From: Berberis thunbergii
Taxonomy: Eukaryota > Streptophyta > Magnoliopsida > Ranunculales > Berberidaceae
Direction of reading: 5' to 3'
Length of the DNA: 64,000 bases
NCBI GenBank assembly: GCA_003290165.1
Contig: QNQO01000554.1
Coordinates: 620,001-684,000 of the forward strand
This document shows, in pieces, positions 36,007 through 49,214 of the stretch (within the stretch, counting starts at the first letter, position 1; each line of letters starts with the position of its first letter). Made by a program: the position numbers and the translations under genes. The notes under the pieces are model-generated. The model saw nothing but the letters and a program-made list of their open reading frames with translations, was not told the DNA's origin and did no database searches.

Positions 36007-39000
36007 ATGAGAGATAAAAATGAAACCAGTTTAATTGCTAGGATGACAGCCGAAGTCACTAAAGTTCTTGCTCATGATAAGCTAGAGAAATTCAAAGGAG
36101 TTGAATTTAAAACATGGAAGAGCAGGATGTTGTTTTACCTAACATCATTGGGTTTGACAAAATTTCTTATCAAGGATGAACAGAAGCCAACAGATGGGAA
36201 ACCCAAGAGAGCCACAAGGAAGTGTTCCTCACAATTGAAGCTTGGAGGCATTTTGACTTCCTGTGCCGAAACTACATGCTGAATTCACTGGATGAAGTTT
36301 TGTACAAAATTTGAAGTACTATAAACAGTGCTTAGGATCTGTGGGGGACATTGGAAAAGAAGTCCAAAATGGAGGATATTGGACTAAAGAAATTTGTCAT
36401 TGACAAGTTCATGGATTACAAGATGACTGATGCTAAAACTATTACTCTCAAATCTAAGAAATCCAAATTCTCATTCATAAAATGCATGTTGAAGGCCACG
36501 TCATCAACAAATCTTTCCAGGTTGCTACTATTACTAAGAAGTTCCCTCCTAATTGAAAAGATTTTAAGCACTCTTTGAAACACAAGCATAAGGAGATGAG
36601 TCTTGAAGACAACCGTGGAACAAACAACCATGGAATTGTTCCTCGAAGAAAATCGTGGAAAAGACAAGCGCACACCGATTGAAACAAAAGCTCATGTCAT
36701 CGAGAGTCTAAAGCAGCAGAAGAACTCTCACAAAAAGAATCGTTCCTCGAAGAAAGGGGGAAGCGACGTAAACCCTAAAAGCCATGTAAACTTTAAAAGA
36801 TTCAAGGGTTCTTGCTATATTTGTAGCAAGAAGAAGCATCTTGTGAAGGATTGTAGAAACCACAAAGTTGAAAACAACAAAGCAAGTCTTCTCGAGCAAA
36901 CTTGTCAGAAGTTTTTGTCTGTCTTATCGAAAGGTTACACATTAGTGCTAATGTATCTGAGATTAACTTTGTTAATCATCCTCGCACATGGTGGCTTGAC
37001 ACCGGTGCCACCCGCCACATATGTAGCGATAAGACCATGTTTTCAACATATGAGAAGTTGAATAACAATGACAAGTTTTTCATGGGAAATGATCAGTCTC
37101 GGCAATTGAAGGCAAGGAAATTGTGGTATTAAAATATACCTCGGGCAAGAACGTCACTATGAAGGATGTCTTACATGTTCTAGAGATTAGGAAAATTTAA
37201 TCTCTGATCTTCTTCTGGTGGATAATAACTTTAAAATAGTTTTTGAATTAGAGAAATTTATCCTATAAAAAAATGGAGTATATGTGGGACGTGGTTACCT
37301 TACAGATGGTTTTTTCAAGGCCAATGTAATGGTCATTAATAATGCAAAATTTGTTTCTTATTTACTTGAGTCCCCTTTACTGTGGTATGATAGACTAGGT
37401 CATGTAAATTTTAAGAAAATGAAGAAGTTATTAGTTTAGGGTTAATCCCTAAATTTTATAATAAATCACAACACAAATGCAAGGTTTGTGTGGAAGCCAA
37501 ATTTACTAAACCACTTTTCATTCAGTACAAAAATACACTGAAATTTTGAGTTTAGTAAACACCGATTTATGTGATTTCAAATAAATTCCTACTCGAGGTG
37601 GAAAAATATTTTATCACATTTATCGATGATTGCTCACGGTATTGATATGTGTATTTATTAAGTAGCAAAGACAAAGCAATCAATGCGTTTGTAAAATACA
37701 AAGCTGAAGTCGAAAATCAATTAAATAAAAAAAAATCGAAATATTGAGATCTGATAGAGATAGATAGTATGAATCTTCATTCGCAAAGATTTGTGAACAA
37801 AAAGGGTATTATACACCAAACTACTGCTCCTTACTCACTACAATCAAATGTAGTTGATGAAAGAAAAAAATAGAACCTTGAAAGACATGGTTAATATCAT
37901 GCTTATCAACTCTGGTCTACCCGAGAACTTGTGGGGGGAAGCACTCCATATGAAAAATAGTATTTTAAATCAAGTGCCCCACAATAAATTTGATTAATTA
38001 CCATATGACATATGGAGAGGTGGACGACCATCCTTTAAACACATTAAAGTGTGGGGGTGCTTAGCGAATGTTTATGTTCCACCACCCAAAAGGAACAAAC
38101 TAGGAGCAAAAATCGTTAATTGTTATTTTTTTTAGGAAATGTCTAAAATAGCAGTGCATACAGACATTTGGTGTTTAAATTTGATATCAATGATATCCAT
38201 GTTCTAGAGATGTAGTGTTTTTTAGACTGTATTTTGTCATAGGAAGGCTTACATAAAATCAACATCACGTATGACTTTTGAGTTGTCTAGTGCTTCAAAA
38301 AGAACACACGAGGTATCAAATGAAGGGAGTGAGCAAAATATCAATTCTTATGAAAATAAAAATGATGACTTCCTTAGACATAGCAAGAGAGCTCGAAAGT
38401 CCAAAATATTTGGTCAAAATTTTCTAGCTTATATGTTAGAAACAAAGCCTCAAACTTATAAAGAAGCAATATCTACTTTTGAAGCTTCTTTATGAAAGTA
38501 AGTTATAAACAATGAGATAAAATCCATTATGCACAATCATACTTGAAAATTGGTTGATCTTCCTTCTGGACATAAATTAATTGGGTGCAAATGGATCTTC
38601 AAGCGTAAAATGAAACTTGATGGTTATATTGATAAATATAAAGCTCAATTAGTAGCTAAAAGGTATAGGTAAAAAGGGCTTAGACTATTTTGATACTTAT
38701 TCTCCGGTGAGAAGGATAACATCAATTAGGATGTTAATTGCCATCGCAACACTTTAAAATTTGGAAATTCACCAAATGGGTATAAAAATTGTGTTCTTAA
38801 ATAAAGAATTAAATGAGAAAATATATATGGATTAACCGAAAGGATTCCGAGACAAAGGACAAGATAACAAAGTATGTAAACTTGTTCAATCCTTATATGG
38901 TATAAAACAAACTCTCAAACAATTGCATGAGAAGTTTGATGGAGTCATGTTGAAAAATGAATTCAACATAAATGAGTGTGACACGTGTGTCTACATTAAG

Positions 39001-39410
39001 AAATCAATAATGACTATGTGATAATTTGTCTTTATGTTGATGGTATGTTTATCTTTAGGACTAATAGTCAAGCTATTAAATTCACCAGATTTATGCTAAA
39101 AAACATTTCGATATGAAAGATCTAGGTGAAGCAGACGTAATTTTGGGAATCAAAATATTTTGAACACCTGATGGGTTAGCTTTGTCTCAATCACATTACA
39201 TTGAGAATGTAATAGACAAGTACAAACAACATGGAATCAAAAATCTAATGATCCATTCCATCTATCTCAGGTGCTACATAAGCATGCAGGTCTAAGTGTT
39301 TCATAACTTGAGTACTCTCGCAGTATTGTCAGTTTAATGTATATGAATGAACGGTACGAGACTTGATATAGCTTATATTGTGAGTAGACTAAGCAGATAT
39401 ACTTGTAAAC
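36007..39410 (+). pseudogene. degenerate Ty1/copia gag-pol, copy 1 (3' truncated)
   Basis: Domains appear in copia order but in shifting frames. Gag starts MRDKNETSLIARMTAE (36007). A CCHC zinc knuckle CYICSKKKHLVKDC is at about 36815-36856. The protease motif WWLDTGATRHI is at about 36989-37021. A GAG-preintegrase-like LWYDRLGHVNF is near 37381-37413 and integrase remnants lie at 37600-38000. Reverse transcriptase runs from about 38550 (IGCKWIFKRKMKLDGYIDKYKA) and its catalytic box is changed to YVDG near 39033. The RNase H side (LGEADVILGIKI) follows. Many stops and frameshifts make it non-functional. It ends abruptly at the duplication junction (39410), so neither the C-terminus nor a 3' LTR is present. 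Confidence 0.88.
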
Positions 39411-40149
39411 ATTTATCATGGCAAGAGAGTGTTACCTTGCAGTACCAACTGGGAATATGTTTCATAACACTTGCACCACCCACAATCAAGTCAATTTAAA
39501 CGGCTATGGTTTGCATTGTATTTGACGTTCTAAAGCAATTACTTTGCAACAAGAACCGTTTGTTAGATAAAATAAATTGGATTAGTGGTCTATAATGTCT
39601 GCTACTTTAGTAAAAGTTGAAGAATTGTCATTAATCCTAGTGCATGCATGAAGGCAGTAGTACATAACAACTAAATAACCCTAATCCTTTGCTTAATTTG
39701 CGTGCGTTACACGAAAACATGAGATGGCTAATTCACCAACCTAATTAACAATTTGTAAAAACAATTGATTCTTAATTAGAGAGATGAACCCAATTTTCAT
39801 CTCCTCGTCATATTTGGATGAACCGATAATCATCCAATGTACCTCAAATATTAACAAAATAATTAAATATGATAAACATTGTGCAAGCTCATATGATTGT
39901 GTTAGTTCATAATATGATTAACTGCCCATCCAATCCCCAATGTGTTTGGCAGGGTTTACATTAAACCATTTGAAGCCATCTTATAAGCAATTTGTAACAT
40001 TTGGGGTTTTAAACAATTGAAGTATACAAATTGGACTGGCTAGCTTGAACAAGAATCTATCTACTACTACTATAACTGTAATTGGATGGTCGGTGTGTTT
40101 AATGTGTTATACTAGTAAACTTTTTGATTTTGCCCCCGCCTATATTTCA

Positions 40150-40397
40150 AAACCCCATGCGTGTCCCCGACCTCTCCCCAACATAAGAGTCTGCCTATCC
40201 CGTCCTCCTCGTCATCACGACAACCAACACCGCTACATCAGCAGCAACACCTGCATAGTTGCGGTCCACCGCTTCACCAACTACTCCTCCCTCTAGCATC
40301 CTACTCCCCGCGTCCTCTATTTACTTGCAGGTACTGCGCTTCCACCCCTAGTTATAGACAAAAACTTAAGTATGTTTTAAGGCTACATGGCCCATAA
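40150..40397 (+). other. second copy of the GC-rich exon-like segment
   Basis: The counterpart of 32102-32340 in unit 2, with the same two open frames and the same donor-like end, and about ten base differences. Not recognised. Confidence 0.3.
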
Positions 40398-40438
40398 ACT
40401 AACTAACAAACCCATTTTCTTGGAGTTAGGCTAAGAGC

Positions 40439-41585
40439 TAGGGATGGCAACGGGCGGATTGGGGCGGATTTAGACAAATCAATCCCCGCCCCGTCAGGGA
40501 TTGCGGATCCCCGAATCCGTCCCGAATATCCGTTTATATATTTAGTTAAAAAACCATCCCCGCCCCGGACGGATCGGCGGATATCTGCCCCACCCCAATT
40601 AACCATTTAATTTATAAAAAAAATGTGAATGAATTTAATTTACAAATTGATAATCAATCAATTATCTAACCAGATATCAATTCTCGAAGCATTTTCTGAG
40701 ATCAATTCTACCAAAGCAAAGATAATACAAAATCGAACCAAAGCAAATACAAGATCAAACCAGATCGAACCAAAGCAAATACAAGATCGAACTAAAGCAA
40801 ATACAGAACGAACCAAAACAAAGATCTGCTTGGCTACAGAAAGAAAGAATGATCTGCTTTTTTAGATCTAGCTACGAACCGAACCAAACCAAAGCTTATT
40901 CAGATCTGCTTCTTCAGATCTATCTACAAAAAGAAAGAATGAGCCAAAGCAAATATCGAACCAAAGCAGCTTCTTCAGATCTGTTTCTTCAACTTCTTCA
41001 GATCTGAAACAGCTTTTTTCAGATCTGTTTATTTAGATCAAACCAAGGATCTACTTTTTCAGATCTGCATCTTCATATCGAACCAAGGATCCGCTTCTTC
41101 AGATCTATCTGGTGCGGCCTTTGGAGTTTTGTATGGGAGAGGTTAGACTTGGAAAATATTTAGTGGAAGAAGAAGAAGATGGGAAGAAGAAGAGAGAAAT
41201 AAGGAAGAAGACGAAAAGAATAGGGAAGTGAAGAAGGAAATGAAGATAGCAGAGTGCAGAGAGGCGAGATGAGAGAGCCCGAGATGAGAGACGAGGGAGA
41301 TGAAAGTGCAAAGGTGCATAGAGCAGAGGCTAGATGAGGGAGATTGTCTAGGGTTAGGGTTAGGGTTTGTTAAGGGCTTAAGGTTATTTTAGTAAAACAC
41401 TTATATAAATGGATAAACGGATATCCGTGGGGCGGATATGGCTAAATCCGTATCCGCCCCAAATAATAAATGGATATAGTTGGATATACGTATCCGCCTC
41501 GACCTCCATTTAACCTTAACCAAATCCGCCCCAAACGGGGCGAGTGAGCAGATATTCGTGAAAATCCGCCCCACTGCCATCCCTA
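40439..41585. mobile_element. hAT-type non-autonomous transposon in unit 2
   Basis: The duplicate of 32382-33505. The left end TAGGGATGGCAACGGG is closer to the expected hAT terminus than in unit 1. Flanks are ctaagagc (40431-40438) and ctaagagt (41586-41593), one mismatch. It contains an extra CGGACGGATCGGCGG block near 40565 missing from unit 1, and a different minisatellite length. Confidence 0.9.
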
Positions 41586-42733
41586 CTAAGAGTTGAAATG
41601 ATGGACCTGCTTGTTTATGGGTTGGAAATCAGCTGTATAAATCGACTTTCACTTGGGTTTCTCATTTGTAGAGGATGTGGAGTTCACTTCATGAATTTCT
41701 TATTCTTCTTTGATAAGCACAAAAGTGCTGCAAGTTTACTCCACCGTGTTTTCTATGTATAAATCGACTCATTCCATTAAGTATTTTATGAGTCGACTAT
41801 TTTTTTCTAATTTTTATTTTTAGCTTTATTTAATTATATCAACTATAAATAGTTTCCAATAGCTCTGGAAAGTCCATCAGTGTATCTTAAACCAGTTTAG
41901 TCTAATGGAGTGGGTTAACAGGTCATTATTGTTCTTATTAAACTATAACGAATCGGTTATTATATTGTTTACATTAAGTTCTGATCTCTAAGAGCACGAT
42001 GTTTAGATCTTTTTTTAAATAGTTTTAGTTTTAACTTGTTTAAGAAATTACATTGTGGCACTTAGATAGGTGTCGTTGTCATTACAATTTTGTGTCATTC
42101 TAGGAGAGATCCGACTATTTGACTCGCTTGCTCCAACTCTTTGTTGTCCCGGCATTTTGAGATGTTTCGATTTTGTTGCACTAACCTAAAAGATATAACA
42201 CCAACTTAATTTTTTTAATAAATGGAAATCATTTGATGATCAATTTTCTCGTTTAGGAAACATCAATAAATCAATTATAAGAAATGTAAGTGATTGCAAC
42301 TATTAAAAAAATGCATTCGTACCAAAAAACTCTACATCCAAATATTTACAATAAGAATCGTCCGTCCAAAGTTCTAAATCAACAACCTACCAAAGTGTTT
42401 GCTATTTATTGTAGAATTTGTGACGATGATTAATGTATCTTTGATGTTTATACGCAAATTTGAAACTTAAGAATTCGTGACTGAAATTTAGTTTTATCGA
42501 TAAGATTTACTTTTGCTTTTACATCAAGAAAAAATTAATGCTGAAAATTTATCCATCAAATTAAATGGTTTTTATTGATAAACAAATGTAAGAAAGTGTT
42601 ACATATTTTAAGTTGGTGCAACCGAGCCAAATAGTCAGATACACGTAGCATAGTAATATTATTCTAGTTATTGTTAAAAATTTGTATTTCCATATTTGTT
42701 GAATGAATAAATCGGAAGTTATGTAAACTCAGT

Positions 42734-43112
42734 AGAGCATCTTCAAGGGTAAAAGCTACAATTATCCCTCATTTTAACCAAAAGCTAATTTTAGGGGTCC
42801 CCTTATTTCTTCATCACTCCAACCACATTCCTCATTTTAACTTTTTCATCATTTTTTAAATATATTTTTTCTTAATTTTTGAATTTTTCTATTTAAATTT
42901 TAATGATTGGAGGACATAGAATAAAAAAAAATGATTTTTTTTTAAATATTTATTAGAATTGGGGATGAAATAGATGTTCCTAAATATAGGGAAAGGAAGA
43001 GGAAAGTTAAAATGGGGGTTTGGACAGGGAATCCATTGGAGCAATTTTTTCTCACATGAGACCCCCAAAATAACTTTTTGGCTATTATAGGGGATCCCTT
43101 GGAGATGCTCTT
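42734..43112. mobile_element. MITE in unit 2
   Basis: The duplicate of 34655-35027, with complete ends AGAGCATCTTCAAGGG and CCCTTGGAGATGCTCT. It has an additional ttttaggggtcccc stretch near 42789 that is absent in unit 1. Confidence 0.65.
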
Positions 43113-44939
43113 ACATAAGGTCCTTTATGTAAGTCTTTAGACCAACGGTTGTGTTGGTTCAATTGTGTCTTCTGGGAGTAGGTACGTAGTGTTTCATTTG
43201 CTATAAGTAGAATCTCATATTGGCCATTTGAGATATCCAAAAAATTAGCAATTTATCATTACAACAACAACCTAGCACACAGAAGAAGAGTTTACATTCA
43301 AATCAATCAGGTTCTTTCCCGTTCATCTCAAGTCAATTCTTATTCTGTTCGCCTGAGTTTTTGTCCTAAAGTGCATTAGGAACAAAGATGAATTTGTTGT
43401 ATCTTGGGAGACTTAACAACCATCAATGTTGCATCGAAACGGGTCGAATATTGTCTTAGGACATTGCATAAAGCAAGCCTCAAATTATCTTATCCCCTCA
43501 CTGTTACTATTACAAATTGTTTCCAACAATCTTAAGACTATTATAATCTGTATTAGTTTCATACTTTCATACAACTTTAGCCAAACATATCCAGAGTACT
43601 AAAAACTCTGGTCAAATCCAAAGTCTAGAACTTTGATCGATACATGTTTGGTTTTCAGACTTTGAGTCTGTGTTGTAAACTATACGTAGCCATACATATC
43701 TAAAGCACTTAAACTTTGGTCAAATCCAAAGTACAACACTTTGGACAAAACGTGTTGGCTTAGAGACTTCGAGTATGTATCATCTACTATTTAGTACAAT
43801 AAACTTTTATTTGTGCAAAGTTGTTTAACACATTGTTTTGTACAGTACCTGTTTTTATTTGTACAATTAATTTCAACATATTGTTTTGTTACAATAAGTT
43901 TTAGAGTTTATATATTTTAGAACTCTATCAATATTACTATTTTTATTACAGTAATTTTTTACAAATTAAATACCCTAAGATATTGTTTTTACAATACTTA
44001 GTCTAATTAAATTTTTTGTGTGACAGAATTTGATTTATATATATTATTATTAATAACAAATAATTGTGTTTTTCTTTAGGGAGGCAAAGTCCCATTGAGT
44101 TCTTACGTGTGTGTATCAAACATAAATATGAGAGATAAAAATGAAACCAGTTTAATTGCTAGGATGACAGCTGAAGTCACTAAAGTTCTTGCTCATGATA
44201 AGCTAGAGAAATTCAAAGGAGTTGAATTTAAAACATGGAAGAGCAAGATGTTGTTTTACCTACAACATTGGGTTTGACAAAATTTCTTATTGAGGATGAA
44301 CATAAGCCAAAAGATGGGAAACCCAAGAGAGCCACAAGGAAGTGTTCCTCGCAATGAAGCTTGGAGCCATTTTAACTTCCTGTGCCGAAACTACATGCTG
44401 AATTCGTTGGATGAAGTTTTGTACAAAATTTGTAGTACTATAAACAGTGCTTAGGATCTGTGGGGGACATTGGAAAAGAAGTCCAAAATGGAGGATATTG
44501 GACTAAAGAAATTTGTCATTGACAAGTTCATGGATTACAAGATGACTGATGCTAAAACTGTCACTGTCCAAATCTAAGGAAATCCAAATTCTCATTCATA
44601 AAATGCATGTTGAAGACCACATCATCAACAAATCTTTCCAGTTGTTGCTATTACTGAGAAGTTCCCTCCTAATTGAAAAGATTTTAAGCACCCTTTGAAA
44701 CACAAGCATAAGGAGATGAGTCTTGAAGACAACCATCACTACAACACAAATGTCTATTAATAGCATGTAACCATAGTGGTTTTTACACTCATGCTATGAA
44801 AGCCCAAATTTTAATGGCATAATAACTTTAAAGCTATGAAAATGGAAGCGGGAAAAACTAAAACTTAATCCGCTCAATTCCCTCTGCATTTTCCAAAATT
44901 TTAGAAACCTTTTCTACATTTGCTTCCCTCTCAGTCTTG

Positions 44940-45593
44940 CTCTATTTCCCCCTCCTTCACAGCTCCATTGGCGACCTACACAGCTACTTCACAAAGCTCG
45001 AATCCCTCTGGTCCAATCTCCAAACCCTCATCGACCCACAATCCTTCCAATCTGCCCTCATAATCTTCTTGGGCGATTACTGTGACCGGGGCCCTGAGGT
45101 CCTCGACTTCTTGATATCTCTCCCTTCAAAGTGTCTGAACCAGACCCATTCTTCCTCTGCGGCAATCACGACCCTCGCCTTTGCGGCCTTCTTGGGTCTC
45201 CTCCCTCCACCACCGATGGGTCGCCTTTCTCTGCCACATGGAAGGAGTACGACCAGCACGAGGAGAGGGAGGGGTGGTACAAGGGGATGGGTATGAGGAG
45301 AATGCATCTTCAGGGGAGGAGGTGGGCTGGGGTGATTAAGGAGAGGTTTAATTAGGCGAAAGGGACGGAGCATCAGGGCTCAATTTATGATGTTGGGCCG
45401 GCGTTTGAGTCCTATGGGTTTGCTCATGGTTCTGCAGGTAAAGTGTTTGATGAATTGTTTGTGTTGCAATTGGTTTTGTGAATGCAGGGTTTTTTTGTTT
45501 GATTGGAGTTTTTGAGATTTTGCAGAATTGAGGAATGTTGTTCCGGATGAGCATAAGAAGTTTCTTGCTGATTTGGTTTGGGTTCATGAAAAG
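44940..45593 (+). pseudogene. captured RLPH2-like phosphatase fragment
   Basis: An exon 1 piece (to 45437, donor GTAAAG) and an exon 2 piece (45526-45593). Exon 1 begins [20 protein letters not shown], then [12 protein letters not shown], and, in a second frame, LCGNHD and [26 protein letters not shown]. Exon 2 reads VVPDEHKKFLADLVWVHEK. The GD.H, GD..DRG and GNHD boxes are the metal-binding motifs of calcineurin-like phosphoesterases. The GRRWAG and DLVWVHE stretches point to the plant RLPH2 group (Rhizobiales-like phosphatase, tyrosine-specific in Arabidopsis). Start codon, C-terminal half and frame integrity are missing (frame changes near 45127 and 45170, stop near 45354). It is a transposon-borne relic. 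Confidence 0.85.
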
Positions 45594-45781
45594 GTTAGTA
45601 AACAAAACCACTTTGTATGATTTGTTTTACAATTTAGTGGAACTTTTATAGTTATGGTGTTGTGTGTAGTGTTTTACATTTCTTCATGCTCCTTTTGAAG
45701 CCTTTTTGACAGAAAGTCTATATTTTGGAAATAACCCATTGTTGATTTGCTCTCTTCGGAGCATTTTATATTCACAAGCAG

Positions 45782-48079
45782 TATGACGTGAATGCAATTG
45801 TTGACAGGCTTCTTCAATTTCTTGAGATGGAAAAGGACTACGTGCCTGCTGAGACATTGGTAAGTAGTAATTCTTTTTCCTGAATGATGTGCAGTTACTC
45901 ATCATATTGGATCTGCAGTTAAGTCTAGTCTGATTGGCTTGTCTGTAGGTGCTTGTGAAAGTTCTTCTCAGAAAGTATCCTCAGTGGAGTCATGATTGTA
46001 TTCCAATTGTTGGAAATATCAGCAGTAAAAATGTGCAAGAACCTAAGCCAAGGTGGCTTTTATATGGGATGCCGGGAGAGTATTCTTATGACATGCTTGA
46101 TGCTCCTTATGTTCTGGAAAGTCTTATTGAAACTGGGAGGACGAGCATTCTGCAGAGGTACTGTATGAATATATAATTTTTAAAGTTAAACATCATTAGT
46201 AAGCCATTCATATTGTATGTCATAGACATACATTTTGGGTTGCGGATTAATCTGTATTTGTTTCTAGATGCATTTCTTTTGGTGAATTATATCGAAACTC
46301 TGAAGTTGTTACCATCTCTTGCTTCAAAACAGTAACTTTAATGAAAATTCGTAGATAAGACAGTCATGTTTCACTTAATTCGATTTGCACAGATACATTA
46401 ATAAGATCTGTTACTGAAAACTATTTAAAACCTCTAGCAGTATTTCTGGGCTGAACTTGCTAGGAGCCTGGTTCAGGATATGTGGTGCTATGCTCAAGGC
46501 AGGCTTCCAATCACACTTGTGTTGTGTAAATTTATCTTACTCAGTTCAAGGCTTCATTCATTTTACTCATCTTATCAGTTATCAGGCTCCATCCAAGTTT
46601 ATCCCGAGCCATTGGGGTTTTCAAAAAGTCCATTAGCTGATAGTCTAATACATTGGGCAATGACTTTATTTTTTGTGAAAAAAGTAGTAACCAGGGGTGG
46701 AGCATAGACTGCAATCTGCAACAATTGCCCATGATTATCAATAAAACAAAAAAATTGGTTAGATATTGACGTTTTCAAAAGGAGAGCAATTTATGAGATC
46801 AGTGCTTTAAATTTTGATGGGATACTTTAGCAAATTTTGCCAGGAACTCTCTCTGCTCCCACCCCCACCCCCTCTCCTCCTCCCTCCTCTTCACTACAAA
46901 CTTTGTGAGTTTTTTTTTGAGTATTTTTCACCTCTCTCCTTAAACTAGGGATCTGAAGTAAACTGTGGCCTTAAAGAGTGGAACATGTGATCTATCAGGT
47001 TCTGTGTTTAATACATACTTCTTCCTTTCTTCTGGATTGGTAAAAGTGGTACAAGTACAAATCTAGTTGCGAAAATTTTCCTTATCAAACTGTAATGCTA
47101 AATATATGTATAGCAGAGATTTAGCCTTCAGTGCTTTTGAGGCATCAAATTTCAAAGTGTTTCGTTCAGTTGAATATGTGAGTTTATTCATTAAAGGTAG
47201 GAGTGTGAAATTAATCAATTATTAATATGTGAAATATCTGAAGTTAGTCATTTGCTATTGTAATTTCTAGTTGTGAAAACTTTTTTTGTGTCAATCTGTA
47301 ATGCTAAATATATATATGGCAGAGATTTAGCCTTCAGTGTGTTTGAGGCATCATATTTCATAGTGTTTGGTTTCAGTTGAATATGCGACTTTATTCATTG
47401 AAGGGAGGAGTGAAATTATTAATATGTGAAATATCTGAAGGTATTCTTTTGCTATTGTAGTTTCTTAAATAATGGGAGCAAGTTTCTTGTTTCAAATTGA
47501 ATTCTCGAATCAAATGTTCTGGCTTGTTACATTCCAGTGGCCCGTATCAATGATAGTATTGTATGAATTGAAAAAATGAAATAAAAAATAGAAGATTTGG
47601 CCTCTCAAATTTCTTTGCCTAGTGGACGGTTGCTAAACTAAAAGTCGAATCAAGTCATAAATTATTTCTCCGTGCTATGCAGGTTCGATTGCACCTTCTC
47701 ACTGCAGTGGTAAAATGTTTCTTTAGAAGACCACCCGAGACCCCAAAAAGCACTAGGAGTTGCACTTGCTGCAGATCTTTCTGATTCTCATCAGGTGAGA
47801 CTTTGATTAAATGTTATATTGTTGGATGTACATAGACCTTGATGCCTTTGTCTTAAAACAGTTTATGCTTGGATAATGTATTAAATGGTGAATTCACTGC
47901 AGGGTGTTCATGACAGAGCCTTATTCTACTACAGGCTTTTGCAATATACTGTATCTGTAGCAGAATGTGTCGTGAACCCTCCTAAGCAAGCAGTTTCAGT
48001 CTTTGCAGACACTCAGAGTAGTGAAATAAAAGACCGCATATTCAATGAGTTTAACAGTTTGTCTGTTATATACCAGAAG
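45782..48079 (+). pseudogene. captured AP-4 beta-adaptin (AP4B) fragment, four exons
   Basis: Exons are 45782-45859 (YDVNAIVDRLLQFLEMEKDY), 45949-46157 (LLRKYPQWSHDCI..VGNISSKNVQEPK..GEYSYDMLDAPYVLESLIE), 47683-47794 (VRLHLLTAVVKCFFRRPPET) and 47903-48079 (VHDRALFYYRLLQY..VVNPPKQAVSVFADTQSSEI..SLSVIYQK). All have GT-AG borders. This is the middle of the trunk of the beta subunit of the AP-4 adaptor complex, which sorts cargo at the trans-Golgi network. The piece lacks the N-terminal third and the C-terminal ear. Exon 2 has a disturbed patch (PRWLLYGMPGEYS) and exon 3 a +1 change near AALGV, so no full trunk is readable. The gene name rests on long continuous similarity recalled for plant AP-4 beta. 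Confidence 0.88.
47062..47455. repeat. 206-bp tandem duplication in the AP4B-derived intron
   Basis: The tract with tgtaatgctaaatatat, gagatttagccttcagtg and gaaatatctgaag occurs twice, offset 206 bp (47091 against 47297). It lies within the third captured intron. Confidence 0.8.
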
Positions 48080-48671
48080 GTGAAAAAATTTCTTCCTTAC
48101 CATTATATTACTTGGTTCATGTCTATGCCCCATTCATTAAATTGTAGTTCCTTTATAGAGATGACTGGCTTGTGATTTTTTCATTCTTAGGGAGATGTAG
48201 ACAGAGAAAGAAAAGAAATTTAGATATGGTTGTGACACAGTCCACTGCAGAAGAAAGAGATGGATTAAGTTGCTTCACTTGTCCAAATTTATCTTTATGT
48301 GTGCATTTGTGGCCAATATGTTGTGATGAAAATTAATGTAGAAAATTAGTATTAATGCCATGAAAGACATGAAAGATGTGTTTTACTCCTGAACTAGCCT
48401 GAAGGTAAATCACTCTAGATCTATGGGCTGTTTCTTCATTTTTTTAGAAGGTAATCATGGAAAATGTGCGCACTTAGTCTGGTTAGTAGAAGGTCTAAGT
48501 TTGAAGAAGACAGAAAATATAGTAGAACAGCATGACGACAATTCAACTGTTTGTAAATAATTATTGATTCTAGTTAAAATTTGTTTGGTGAATCCCTATG
48601 ATGCTATGTATTCTAGGTTAGTGAAATTGTTTCTTAATCATGATTTTTTTTTGGTTGGATCTTGATGACAG

Positions 48672-48976
48672 ACAATCTTCCTGCCTGTTGTTGGTTTTGT
48701 TGACCCAGACAAGCTAAAGCCTGGTGATTTGGTTGGGGTGTACAAGGACAGCTACCTAATCTTGGACACACTTCCCTCTGAATATGATTCCCGTGTAAAG
48801 GCTATGAAGGTTGATGAAAAGCCAACTGAAGATTGGAGAATTGGAGGATTGGAGAAGCAGGTTGGTTATGCTTCATAAAATTTCCTTTCTAAGCATCCAT
48901 GGTTTAGATTATTTCTGTGCCCTCCAAAAGGAGTTCTTTTGTATGGACCTCCTGGGACTGGTAAAACATTAATGGC
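48672..48976 (+). pseudogene. captured 26S proteasome ATPase RPT5 fragment
   Basis: One exon of 63 codons (48672-48860; acceptor gacag, donor gttggt) reads [41 protein letters not shown], and a piece of the next exon (about 48918-48976) reads [19 protein letters not shown]. The OB-like region and Walker A box in this form identify RPT5 (regulatory subunit 6A). In family members DYNDIGG stands where DWRIGG is seen here, a one-codon loss. The intron between is very short and the second piece has no clear acceptor, so the junction was rearranged during capture. Neither the ATPase core beyond Walker A nor the N-terminal coil is present. Confidence 0.88.
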
Positions 48977-49214
48977 TCCCACCTGGCTCTTGATTTTAGT
49001 TTAGCTCCCAAATGAAGACCCAGGGTACTTAGTTGGCAGAGTTCCTTCTCTACAATGAAGTAAATCAACAAGGAATTGGAAATGTTGCACTTAATCCTTT
49101 CAAGATATTGAAAAGAATCTTCTCTTCCTTTGGGCCTTGGCTTTGTTATTTCCTAGTTCACTTTTTTTTTCTGTATACAGTGCTCTTGACTTATACAGTT
49201 ATGTAACGGCAGAT

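Larger units (their letters stand above)
31342..39410. repeat. segmental tandem duplication, unit 1 (about 8.07 kb)
   Basis: The sequence from atttatcatggcaagag (31342) to the copia RNase H region (..acttgtaaac, 39410) is repeated directly from 39411. All three breakpoints share the four bases AAAC: at 31338-31341, at the junction 39407-39410, and at the end of unit 2, 53990-53993. This suits microhomology-mediated duplication. The unit contains about 1 kb of former flanking DNA, a hAT element, a MITE and a copia element whose 3' end is missing because the duplication joined there. Confidence 0.92.

Noticed and set aside
44937..45296. Intact phosphatase gene
   Set aside because: No ATG start, frame changes within the metal-binding region, missing C-terminal half, and position inside a CACTA element show it is a captured fragment.
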